From the NCBI RefSeq assembly GCF_003024675.1, contig NZ_PYLP01000001.1, positions 62,001-126,000 on the forward strand: a DNA stretch of 64,000 nucleotides, written 5' to 3'. Each line of letters begins with the position of its first letter. Positions within the stretch are counted from its first letter, which is position 1. The DNA is from Faecalibacillus faecis. GTDB taxonomy: Bacteria; Bacillota_I; Bacilli_A; Erysipelotrichales; Coprobacillaceae. The translations under genes were made by a program, and so were the position numbers. Below the pieces are notes generated by a model. It was not told the origin of the DNA, did no database searches, and was given only the letters and a program-made list of their open reading frames with translations. Positions 25,895 through 32,920 of the stretch are shown piece after piece.

Positions 25895-25903
25895 TGGTAC
25901 AAT
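25895..25903 (+). promoter_or_regulatory. Predicted extended minus 10 for the Rpn gene
   Basis: TGGTACAAT with extended TG, about 95 bp before the start codon. The minus 35 region (CAAATT) is poor. The intervening leader is A-rich with no clear structure. Confidence 0.35.
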
Positions 25904-25997
25904 AACATCAGAAAAACTCCTTATAAATATGATAAACAATACAAACAAAAAGCGATGTATGAAACCTTAATAAAAAAAAATTATATAAGGAGGAAAG

Positions 25998-26927
25998 ATG
26001 ATGTGCATTAAAGAAAGAAATGTTAGTGACAGTACCTGTAAAAAACTACTTAGAGATAAAGGATGTTTTGCAGATCTTTGTAATTATGCTTTTTTTCAAG
26101 GAAGACAGGTCATTCAACCTGAAGAACTTGTTTCAAGAGAAAATGATCTGTCGACCTTGATAGGAAAGGTCGATAAGCCAACAGAGATCAAAAGATATCG
26201 AGATGTGGTAAGAAAAGCAAGTATTCATGGAGAGTATGTGATTATTGGAGTTGAACATCAAAGTACTTTTGATGAAAAAATGATCTTTCGCATACTCAAC
26301 TATGATGCAACGATTTATATCAATCAGGTTGAAAGTAAACAAGAAGTCTATCCAGTAGGAAGCTTTGTGTTCTATACGGGAGATAAAGAATGGAAATCAC
26401 CAGAAACATTGAAAGAAACATTGAAAAATATTCCACCAGAGATGGAACCTTATATCAATGATTGGAGATTACCTGTTGTCGAACTTAAAACAATAGATGC
26501 AAGAAAACTTATCAATCAACGATTAAAAGAAATTGTAGAAATCAGTCAAAGCATGTTTGCAGGAAATTATGATGATTTAAGAAACAATCGTAAAATCGAA
26601 ATAGAAAACTTCATGATGGCGGCAACATTTACACGTACGAAAATTAAAAGAGAAGATTTACCAGAAGGAGATGAAATCAACATGTGTGAAGCAATGGACA
26701 GATTATTTCAAAGATTTGAAAATCAAGGAATGGAAAAAGGAAAAATAATAGGATTTGAAAAAGGAAAATCAGACACTTTAAAAGAACAACTTAAAGTAAA
26801 ACTAGGAACCTTATCAAGACCTTTAGAAAAACAACTTACAAATACATCGCTAGAAAAACTAAATGAACTTACATTAAATATATTTAATGTAACAAGTGAA
26901 GAAGATGTTTTAAGAATTATTAATTAA
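25998..26927 (+). CDS. Rpn-family recombination-promoting nuclease / PD-(D/E)XK transposase-like protein
   Basis: 309 aa (ATG 25998 or the adjacent ATG 26001; SD AAGGAGG). The N-terminal region has FADLCNYAFFQG, with the nuclease-type D, and EYVIIGVEHQSTFDEKMIFRIL, where ExxxxVEHQS corresponds to the E-x-Q part of a PD-(D/E)XK core. A charged helical C-terminus follows, including EKGKIIGFEKGKSD, typical of the Rpn/YhgA-like family. Known members are endonucleases that stimulate RecA-independent gene transfer. It is a solitary unit with its own promoter region and shared terminator, consistent with a mobile or horizontally spread gene. Confidence 0.8.
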   Translation: MMCIKERNVSDSTCKKLLRDKGCFADLCNYAFFQGRQVIQPEELVSRENDLSTLIGKVDKPTEIKRYRDVVRKASIHGEYVIIGVEHQSTFDEKMIFRILNYDATIYINQVESKQEVYPVGSFVFYTGDKEWKSPETLKETLKNIPPEMEPYINDWRLPVVELKTIDARKLINQRLKEIVEISQSMFAGNYDDLRNNRKIEIENFMMAATFTRTKIKREDLPEGDEINMCEAMDRLFQRFENQGMEKGKIIGFEKGKSDTLKEQLKVKLGTLSRPLEKQLTNTSLEKLNELTLNIFNVTSEEDVLRIIN

Positions 26928-26931
26928 AAAG

Positions 26932-26970
26932 AAAGCTGATTGAAGGATGTTTTATTTCAATCAGCTTTTT
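26932..26970. terminator. Bidirectional terminator, Rpn gene / cyclophilin gene
   Basis: AAAGCTGATTGAA pairs perfectly with TTCAATCAGCTTT across an 11-nt loop, ending in T residues on the plus strand. Confidence 0.8.
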
Positions 26971-26982
26971 CATATAAAAATC

Positions 26983-27591
26983 TTATTTAATTTTTTGACA
27001 ACGAATTGATTCGATGACAGGTTGATTTTCTTTTGCGACAGTTCCATTATTATCTTCAACTTGAACATCATCACAAATTTTATCAACAATATCCATACCT
27101 TCATAAACATAACCAAAAACAGCATATTGACCATCTAAATGAGAAGCTGTTTTTTGAACAATGAAGAATTGAGAAGAAGCACTATCATTATCTTGACTTC
27201 TTGCCATAGAAAGGGCACCACGTGTATGTTTTAAAGGATTTTCAACACCATTATCAGAGAATTCTCCTTTAATTGTTTCCTCGCTTCCACCTGTACCATC
27301 TCCGTTAGGATCGCCACCTTGAATCATAAAATCTTTAATGATTCGATGGAAAGTTAAACCATCGTAGAAATGATTCTTACAAAGATTTACAAAGTTTGTA
27401 ACAGTAATTGGTGCGGTATCTGCATCAATTTCAGCATAAATTGTTCCATAATCTTTTATTTTAATTTCTACTTGGTAATTTCCTTTTAATGTTTTTGTTT
27501 TTTTTGTTTTTTCTGTTGTTTTACTTGAAGAACATCCAACAAGAGAAACAACAGTTAATAAAACAAAAAAGACTTTCATCCATTTTTTCAT
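26983..27591 (-). CDS. Lipoprotein cyclophilin-type peptidyl-prolyl isomerase
   Basis: 202 aa with a lipoprotein signal peptide: charged MKKWMK, hydrophobic core, lipobox LVGC (Cys about 20). A Ser/Thr/Lys-rich linker leads to a cyclophilin domain (about 45-200) with FHRIIKDFMIQGGDPNGDGTGG and ALSMARSQDNDSASSQFFIV, which hold the active-site Arg and Gln. It would catalyse cis-trans proline isomerisation on the outer face of the membrane, assisting folding of exported proteins. The SD is GAGGTGA. Confidence 0.93.
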   Translation of the reverse strand: MKKWMKVFFVLLTVVSLVGCSSSKTTEKTKKTKTLKGNYQVEIKIKDYGTIYAEIDADTAPITVTNFVNLCKNHFYDGLTFHRIIKDFMIQGGDPNGDGTGGSEETIKGEFSDNGVENPLKHTRGALSMARSQDNDSASSQFFIVQKTASHLDGQYAVFGYVYEGMDIVDKICDDVQVEDNNGTVAKENQPVIESIRCQKIK

Positions 27592-27691
27592 TTATTTCAC
27601 CTCGTCTCTATTATAACAAAGATGTTTTATGAAAAAAAGGTACTCAAGTAAAGGTCAATATGTTAAAATACTTGAAAGAGGAAGTAGAAAA

Positions 27692-28510
27692 ATGAGAGAA
27701 AAAAGAATTGTATTAGTGAATGATGTTACCGGTTTGTCACGTTGTTCAGTAGCTTGTCAATTACCAATCATTTCTTCTATGGGGATTGAAACAGCTTTTG
27801 TACCAACGGCAATCTTATCGATTAACACGTATCATAAAGATTTTTTCTTTGATGATTATACATCAAAGATGAAAGATTACATTGAAACATATAAAAAAAT
27901 GAATATTGATTTTGATGGTATTTGCAGCGGCTTTTTGGGATCTGCGAAACAAATTGAAATTGTTAAAGAATTTTTCAAAGATTTTAAAACAGATAAAAAT
28001 TTTATTTTAGTTGATCCTGTGATGGGTGACCATGGAAAACTCTATCCAACTTATACGCAAGAGATGCAAGAAAAGATGCGAGAATTAATGCCTTATGCGA
28101 CAATTGTCACACCTAATTTAACAGAGCTTTGTGCTTTGATTGATGAAACATATCATGAAACAACGTATAAGGAAGAACTTTCAAGAATGTGTCAAAAATT
28201 GAGTCAAATGGGTCCACAATATATTGTCGTGACAGGAATTTCTGTTGACGATCAAATCTTAAATTTCATATATGATCATGGGCATATTGAAATGCTTTAT
28301 GTAAAACGTATAGGAGAAGATCGTAGTGGTACAGGAGATGTCATTTCAGCAGTCATTGCGGGAAGTTATTTAAAAGGGGAGAGCTTTTTAGAAGCAGTTA
28401 GAAAATCAACAGACTTTGCTTCAAAATGTATTCAACATTCTGTTGATATTGATGCACATCCACATATGGGATTATGTTTTGAACCATTATTAAAAGAATT
28501 GGGGGATTAA
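27692..28510 (+). CDS. Pyridoxamine/pyridoxal kinase-like PfkB/ThiD-family kinase
   Basis: 272 aa from ATG 27692, nine nt after AGAGGA; the longer frame from 27629 has no homology-like content. The ribokinase-superfamily features are VDPVMGDHG (about 110-118), VTPNLTEL and the anion hole GEDRSGTGDVISAVI (about 210-224). The PVMGDHG form is typical of pyridoxal/pyridoxamine kinases. It would supply PLP from salvaged B6 vitamers. It is 1 bp upstream of the radical SAM gene, in an operon of three. Confidence 0.85.
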   Translation: MREKRIVLVNDVTGLSRCSVACQLPIISSMGIETAFVPTAILSINTYHKDFFFDDYTSKMKDYIETYKKMNIDFDGICSGFLGSAKQIEIVKEFFKDFKTDKNFILVDPVMGDHGKLYPTYTQEMQEKMRELMPYATIVTPNLTELCALIDETYHETTYKEELSRMCQKLSQMGPQYIVVTGISVDDQILNFIYDHGHIEMLYVKRIGEDRSGTGDVISAVIAGSYLKGESFLEAVRKSTDFASKCIQHSVDIDAHPHMGLCFEPLLKELGD

Positions 28511-28511
28511 G

Positions 28512-29156
28512 ATGATTTTATACACATTATATAAAAATAGTTATATTGATATTGCACATTTAGAATCAACAAAAGGAATTACATGTTATGTGAATTCTAC
28601 AAATCGTTGTACGTGTTCGTGTACTTTTTGTTTAAGACAAACAAAAGAAATGATTGAAAATAATTCATTATGGTTAAAAAAAGAACCAACTGTTGAAGAA
28701 ATTAAAGCGGAATTTGATAAGTATGATTTAAACGATTTTAAAGAAGTCGTTTTCTGTGGATTTGGTGAACCGCTTATGCGCCATGATGATTTAATGCAAG
28801 TAGCGAAATACTTAAAGGAAAGAAGATCGGATTTACCAACACGTGTTAATACCAATGGGCTTTCTTCTCTTTATAATAAAAGAGATATTACACCTGAATT
28901 TAAAGGTTTATTGGATACGGTTTCAATTAGTTTAAATACAAGTAATAAAGAAGAATATTATAAACTTACACGTAGCCAATATGGAATTGACTCTTTTGAT
29001 GAGCTTTTAGATTTTGCGAAAAAATGTAAACCTTATGTTTCTAAAGTTGTTTTAACAGTTGTTGATACGACAATACCGCCAGAAGAAATTGAACAATGTC
29101 AAGAAATCGCTGATAAAATTGGGGTTACTTTACGTGTAAGACCCTTTGAAAGTTAG
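28512..29156 (+). CDS. Radical SAM protein (TatD-associated type)
   Basis: 214 aa, short for a radical SAM enzyme. The [4Fe-4S] motif CTCSCTFC (about residues 34-41; CxxxCxxC) is followed by the SAM-binding region VVFCGFGEPLMR (about 76-87) and TRVNTNGL. It resembles the TatD-linked radical SAM family (I recall TIGR04038) described in Firmicutes, of unknown reaction. Here it sits between a B6-type kinase and a tyrosine phosphatase rather than beside tatD. The SD is GGGGGAT. Assignment to the superfamily is certain, to the subfamily moderate. Confidence 0.8.
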   Translation: MILYTLYKNSYIDIAHLESTKGITCYVNSTNRCTCSCTFCLRQTKEMIENNSLWLKKEPTVEEIKAEFDKYDLNDFKEVVFCGFGEPLMRHDDLMQVAKYLKERRSDLPTRVNTNGLSSLYNKRDITPEFKGLLDTVSISLNTSNKEEYYKLTRSQYGIDSFDELLDFAKKCKPYVSKVVLTVVDTTIPPEEIEQCQEIADKIGVTLRVRPFES

Positions 29157-29171
29157 AAAGGAATTAAACAT

Positions 29172-29906
29172 ATGATGCAATTATCACGTGAAGAGAGAAT
29201 GCTTCACATAGGAAAAATGACAAATGTTAGAGATCTAGGGGGATATGAAACGCAAGAAGGATATTATACAAAATCACATAAATTTGTAAGAAGTACTTGT
29301 CCAAGTGGAATTAGTGAGGATTTAAAAGAAAAATTTTATGACTATGGTATTCGTACCGTTATTGATTTAAGAAGTGATTATGAACTCGTTCATCAACCTC
29401 ATAGTTTAAAAGATTATAAAGATATGGAATATTATCATATCAATTTATTACAAAATGAAAATATGTCTGTTTTACCAGATGATATTAAAGATTATCAAGA
29501 TTTAAGTGGTTTTTATATTTTTATGATTGAAGCTAATAAGAAACAATTTAAAAAGGTATTTGAAATCCTTCTAAATCATCCTTATGATTGTACACTTTTT
29601 AATTGTTCTGCAGGAAAAGATCGTACTGGAGTTCTTGCTTGTTTACTTTTAGATCTTGCGGGATGTCATGAATATGATATCGTGAAAGACTATTCAGAGT
29701 CTTATGAAAATAACATGAAAATGATGAAACAACTTGAAGAAATGTTGCCAAAGGAAGAAGAAAAATTCTTAGGTTCAGATCCTCGTGTGATGATGCGTTT
29801 TTTAGCGTATTTAAGAGAACAATATGGAAGTAGTAAAGGATATTTATTAAATATTGGTCTAGATGAAGATCAAATAGAAGAAATTAAAGAAAATTTCATA
29901 ATTTAG
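29172..29906 (+). CDS. Tyrosine/serine protein phosphatase (IphP/LMW-PTPB-like)
   Basis: 244 aa. The dual-specificity P-loop is FNCSAGKDRTGVLACLLLDLAG (coordinates about 29598-29665; Cys-x5-Arg = CSAGKDR). The N-terminal NVRDLGGYETQEG is the conserved opening of the Y_phosphatase3 family. These are cytosolic phosphatases acting on phosphotyrosine, phosphoinositides or phosphosugars. It follows the radical SAM gene by 15 bp; AAAGGA is the SD. A hairpin begins 4 bp after its stop codon. Confidence 0.9.
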   Translation: MMQLSREERMLHIGKMTNVRDLGGYETQEGYYTKSHKFVRSTCPSGISEDLKEKFYDYGIRTVIDLRSDYELVHQPHSLKDYKDMEYYHINLLQNENMSVLPDDIKDYQDLSGFYIFMIEANKKQFKKVFEILLNHPYDCTLFNCSAGKDRTGVLACLLLDLAGCHEYDIVKDYSESYENNMKMMKQLEEMLPKEEEKFLGSDPRVMMRFLAYLREQYGSSKGYLLNIGLDEDQIEEIKENFII

Positions 29907-29910
29907 AAGA

Positions 29911-29953
29911 AAAAATGCCTCCACATGACGAATAAATAAGTGGAGGTATTTTT
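29911..29953 (+). promoter_or_regulatory. 14-bp hairpin that buries the SD of the next gene
   Basis: AAAAATGCCTCCAC (29911-29924) pairs along its full length with GTGGAGGTATTTTT (29940-29953), with one G-U pair, over a 15-nt loop. The 3' arm holds the GGAGG ribosome site and ends at the base before the ATG at 29954. It can act as a terminator for the phosphatase transcript and as a translation switch for the next gene. Confidence 0.7.
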
Positions 29954-30355
29954 ATGAAAGCAATCACTTATAAAGAAAAAAAAGAAGAATTAGAAAAGAT
30001 ATTTAGAGGATATCATCAAGCACAAATGAAATTACAATATTTAAAGGAAAAAAGCTATTATCCAAGTATTCAAATGGATACCATACGAGAAAGAAAAAGC
30101 TATTATCAAGATAAAGGAACACAGTGGATTGATTCTCTTTATAGCAAAGAAGAATTAGAAAAAGCAATTCAATCTTATGAATTTATTTTAAGTTGTTTAA
30201 GTGAAGAGAGTCGGCGTATTATTGAAAAAGATTTTCTCTACAAAGATAAAAAAGATTGGTGGGTTTTGTACTATTCTAGAAGTACATATTATCGTTTGAA
30301 AACAAGAGCGATGGAAGAAATTTTATACTATTTTAATTGTTTAGAAAGATCATGA
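29954..30355 (+). CDS. Small sigma-like HTH protein (ArpU/MG284-like)
   Basis: 133 aa, mostly helical and rich in Lys, Glu and Tyr. The C-terminus LSEESRRIIEKDFL...WWVLYYSRSTYYRLKTRAMEE looks like a sigma-70 region-4-type HTH (recognition helix SRSTYYRLKTRA), as in phage late regulators of the ArpU/RinA type and the MG284/MPN403 proteins. It probably binds DNA or RNA polymerase; the target is unknown. Its SD lies in the 3' arm of a strong hairpin. It converges on tspO with a 23-bp overlap. Confidence 0.55.
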   Translation: MKAITYKEKKEELEKIFRGYHQAQMKLQYLKEKSYYPSIQMDTIRERKSYYQDKGTQWIDSLYSKEELEKAIQSYEFILSCLSEESRRIIEKDFLYKDKKDWWVLYYSRSTYYRLKTRAMEEILYYFNCLERS

Positions 30356-30791
30356 AATTTAAATAGAAGGCAAAAAAGAGCCAAAAAAGATAAGAAAGGT
30401 TTAAATAGAAAGCCATAATATTTATATCTTTAAAGGTATAAAGCATGTAGATGACGGAAATAATTAAGATTATTAATATTAAAAGAGATAAGAAATAATT
30501 TTGTAGATTAAAGAAAAAAAGAGGCCAGGTAAAATTAACTAGTAATTGAAAGCCACAAAGAATCAATGCCTTTTCTTTACTAGATGAATGACTTTGGACA
30601 ATAAGATAACTTGAAAAACCCATTAAAAGATAAAAAATTGTCCAAACAATAGGAAAAAGCCATACAGGTGGATAAAAAAGAGGTTTATTTAAGGTTTCAT
30701 ATAAAGCTATGGAATCTTTTGTGAGAAAACTACTTAATCCACCTACAAGTAAAGAAATTAAAAGACAAAGAATCAATGTTTTTTTATTCAT
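30333..30791 (-). CDS. tspO: TspO/MBR-family membrane protein
   Basis: 152 aa with five transmembrane segments. The family pattern LNKPLFYPPVWLFPIVWTIFYLLMGFSSYL (coordinates about 30606-30695, minus) and the following NFTWPLFFF are diagnostic of TspO. Bacterial TspO binds tetrapyrroles and is linked to stress and porphyrin handling. The SD is TAGGTGAT. It overlaps the 3' end of the convergent sigma-like gene. Confidence 0.88.
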   Translation of the reverse strand: MNKKTLILCLLISLLVGGLSSFLTKDSIALYETLNKPLFYPPVWLFPIVWTIFYLLMGFSSYLIVQSHSSSKEKALILCGFQLLVNFTWPLFFFNLQNYFLSLLILIILIISVIYMLYTFKDINIMAFYLNLSYLFWLFFAFYLNFMIFLNN

Positions 30792-30863
30792 AGTATCACC
30801 TAATTAATTATATCCTTAAATCATTTTAATATGCTTCTTGCATATATATTATTGGAAAACATG

Positions 30864-30872
30864 TGATATAAT
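30864..30872 (+). promoter_or_regulatory. Extended minus 10 of the exonuclease III gene
   Basis: TGATATAAT with the TG extension, 31 bp before the ATG at 30904. No good minus 35 box is evident. Confidence 0.5.
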
Positions 30873-30903
30873 AAATTTATCTGTTAGAAAAAGAGGAAAA
30901 AAT

Positions 30904-31653
30904 ATGAAATTAGTAAGTTGGAATGTTAATGGAATACGTGCTTGCCTGCAAAAAGGGTTTTTAGAAAGCTTTAAACAATTAGATGCGGATATCTTTTGTG
31001 TACAAGAAACAAAAATGCAAGAAGGACAAGCAGATATAGCTATTGAAGGCTATTATCATTATTTAAATAGTGCTGTAAAAAAGGGCTATAGTGGAACACT
31101 TATTTATACCAAAAGGAAACCAATACATGTTTTTTATGGGATGAACAAAGAAGAACATGATCAAGAAGGACGTTTGATAAGTTTAGAATTTGAAGATTAT
31201 TATGTCATTACGTGTTATACACCTAATAGTCAAAATGAGCTTAAACGTTTGGATTATCGTCAAGTTTGGGAAGATGATTTTTTAGAATATTTACTTTCAC
31301 TTGATAAACCAATTATTTTATGTGGAGATTTGAATGTTGCTCATCAAGAAATTGATTTAAAAAATCCAAAGGCAAATCGTAAAAATGCAGGATTTAGTGA
31401 TGAAGAAAGAGCGAAGATGACACAACTTTTAAGTCATGGTTTTATTGATACCTATCGTTATTTATATCCTGATGTAGAAGGGGTGTATTCATGGTGGTCT
31501 TATCGTTTTAAAGCGAGAGAAAAAAATGCAGGGTGGCGCATTGACTATTTTATCGTTAGTGATTGTTTAAAAGATAAGATTCAAGAAGCCACAATTGAAA
31601 CAACAATTATGGGAAGTGATCATTGTCCAGTGACACTTACAATTGGTTTATAG
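30904..31653 (+). CDS. xth: Exodeoxyribonuclease III (AP endonuclease)
   Basis: 249 aa from ATG 30904, after AGAGGAAAAA; a longer in-frame ORF from 30838 crosses the promoter. Motifs are KLVSWNVNGIRA (2-13), VQETKM (about 36), CGDLNVAH (about 139-146), a WSYRFKAREKNAGWRIDYF block and GSDHCPV at the end. It is a Mg-dependent AP endonuclease / 3' exonuclease of base excision repair. A 35-aa membrane peptide gene follows after 10 bp. Confidence 0.95.
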   Translation: MKLVSWNVNGIRACLQKGFLESFKQLDADIFCVQETKMQEGQADIAIEGYYHYLNSAVKKGYSGTLIYTKRKPIHVFYGMNKEEHDQEGRLISLEFEDYYVITCYTPNSQNELKRLDYRQVWEDDFLEYLLSLDKPIILCGDLNVAHQEIDLKNPKANRKNAGFSDEERAKMTQLLSHGFIDTYRYLYPDVEGVYSWWSYRFKAREKNAGWRIDYFIVSDCLKDKIQEATIETTIMGSDHCPVTLTIGL

Positions 31654-31663
31654 GAGGTGGAGT

Positions 31664-31771
31664 ATGCTTATTGAAGCTGTTTATTTATCACCGCTTGTTT
31701 CTTTTTCAATTATTGCCCTTGTTATTGTTTTTTCAATTTTCGGGTATTTTTATACAAAAACAAAATATTAA
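31664..31771 (+). CDS. 35-aa single-pass membrane peptide
   Basis: A small ORF with a near-perfect ribosome site (AGGAGGTGG, 5 nt spacing). The peptide starts MLIEAVYLSPLVSFSI, has one transmembrane segment (about residues 9-29) and a short basic tail ending TKTKY. It lies 10 bp after the exonuclease gene and its stop codon abuts a bidirectional terminator. Function unknown; the strong SD and defined 3' end argue that it is translated. Confidence 0.65.
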   Translation: MLIEAVYLSPLVSFSIIALVIVFSIFGYFYTKTKY

Positions 31772-31797
31772 AAATGCGCTTTAAAAGCGCATTTTTT
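31772..31797. terminator. Bidirectional terminator, small peptide gene / glycerate kinase
   Basis: AAATGCGCTTT and AAAGCGCATTT form a perfect stem with a minimal loop, followed by TTT; the glycerate kinase stop lies inside it. Confidence 0.8.
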
Positions 31798-32911
31798 GTC
31801 CTAATTGAATACTTCTTGCTAAACGGAAAGCAGCTTTGTAAACATTGACTTTCGCATTTTCTAAAGCCTCATCAATGTCACAACAATGATCTACACAACT
31901 TTCAATAGTTGTAATGAAATCATAAATATCTCCTACTGAACTTCCAATAGAGCCAACAATACAAACGGTTTCAATTCCTTGTTTTTTTGCTCTTTTAGCG
32001 ACACCTGTTGGGACTTTTCCATACATTGATTGATGATCGATACGTCCTTCACCACTAATAACAAGATCACAATCTTTGATGACATTATCAAAATCTACAA
32101 TATCTAAAACTGTTTCAATACCACTTTGTAAATGAGCTTTTAAAAAAGTCATTAAACCAAAACCTAAACCACCTGCAGCACCAGAGCCAGGGAAAAGGCT
32201 ATAGTCTTCATAGCCTTCTTGAAGACAAATATCTACTAAATGTAAAAGCCCTTGGTCTAAAAAAATGATATCTTCTTTTGTGGCACCTTTTTGTGGACCG
32301 TAAATAGCACTCGCTCCATCTTTTCCACAAAGTGGATTAGAAACATCACACATAACAATGATTTTTGTTTCTTTGATTCTTGGATCTAGATTTGTAGAAT
32401 CTATCTTTTTGATAAAAGGAAGATTTGCGGGAATTGGTTCTAGGGCTTTATTATTTTTATCTAAAAAACGTATTCCTAGATAATGGGCCATGCCTAAACC
32501 ACCATCATTGGTTGCTGAACCTCCAATACCTAAATAGATTTGACGACATCCACGATTGAGGGCATCTTCAATTAATTCACCTGTTCCAATGGTATTCGCT
32601 TCTCTAATTCTTTTTTCTTTAACTAAAGGAAGCCCAGAAGCACTAGCCATTTCAATAATCGCAAAATTATCTATAAGCCCATAACTGGCTTCAATTTCTT
32701 CATTGAGAGCATTATGACAAGCTATTGAAATATATTTTCCATTTAATGATTCAACGATTGCTTGAACGGTTCCTTCACCACCATCTGCCATCGATAGGGT
32801 TTTAAAAGAAATATCCTCAAAAACTTCTTTAAAACCTTTTTGGATATATTTAGATACTTCCAAGGAAGATAAACTTCCTTTATAAGAATCACTCGCAATT
32901 AATATTTTCAT
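31781..32911 (-). CDS. Glycerate kinase (GlxK/GarK family)
   Basis: 376 aa. The N-terminal IASDSYKGSLSSLEVS (4-19) and SMADGGEGTVQAIVES (about 41-56), then GSATNDGGLGMAHYLG and SGEGRIDHQSMYGKVPTGVA, are the family hallmarks. It phosphorylates D-glycerate to 2- or 3-phosphoglycerate, feeding lower glycolysis. The SD is GGAGG. It is 9 bp downstream of addA on the same strand, so it may be read from the addBA transcript. Confidence 0.93.
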   Translation of the reverse strand: MKILIASDSYKGSLSSLEVSKYIQKGFKEVFEDISFKTLSMADGGEGTVQAIVESLNGKYISIACHNALNEEIEASYGLIDNFAIIEMASASGLPLVKEKRIREANTIGTGELIEDALNRGCRQIYLGIGGSATNDGGLGMAHYLGIRFLDKNNKALEPIPANLPFIKKIDSTNLDPRIKETKIIVMCDVSNPLCGKDGASAIYGPQKGATKEDIIFLDQGLLHLVDICLQEGYEDYSLFPGSGAAGGLGFGLMTFLKAHLQSGIETVLDIVDFDNVIKDCDLVISGEGRIDHQSMYGKVPTGVAKRAKKQGIETVCIVGSIGSSVGDIYDFITTIESCVDHCCDIDEALENAKVNVYKAAFRLARSIQLGQKMRF

Positions 32912-32920
32912 AAAAACCTC

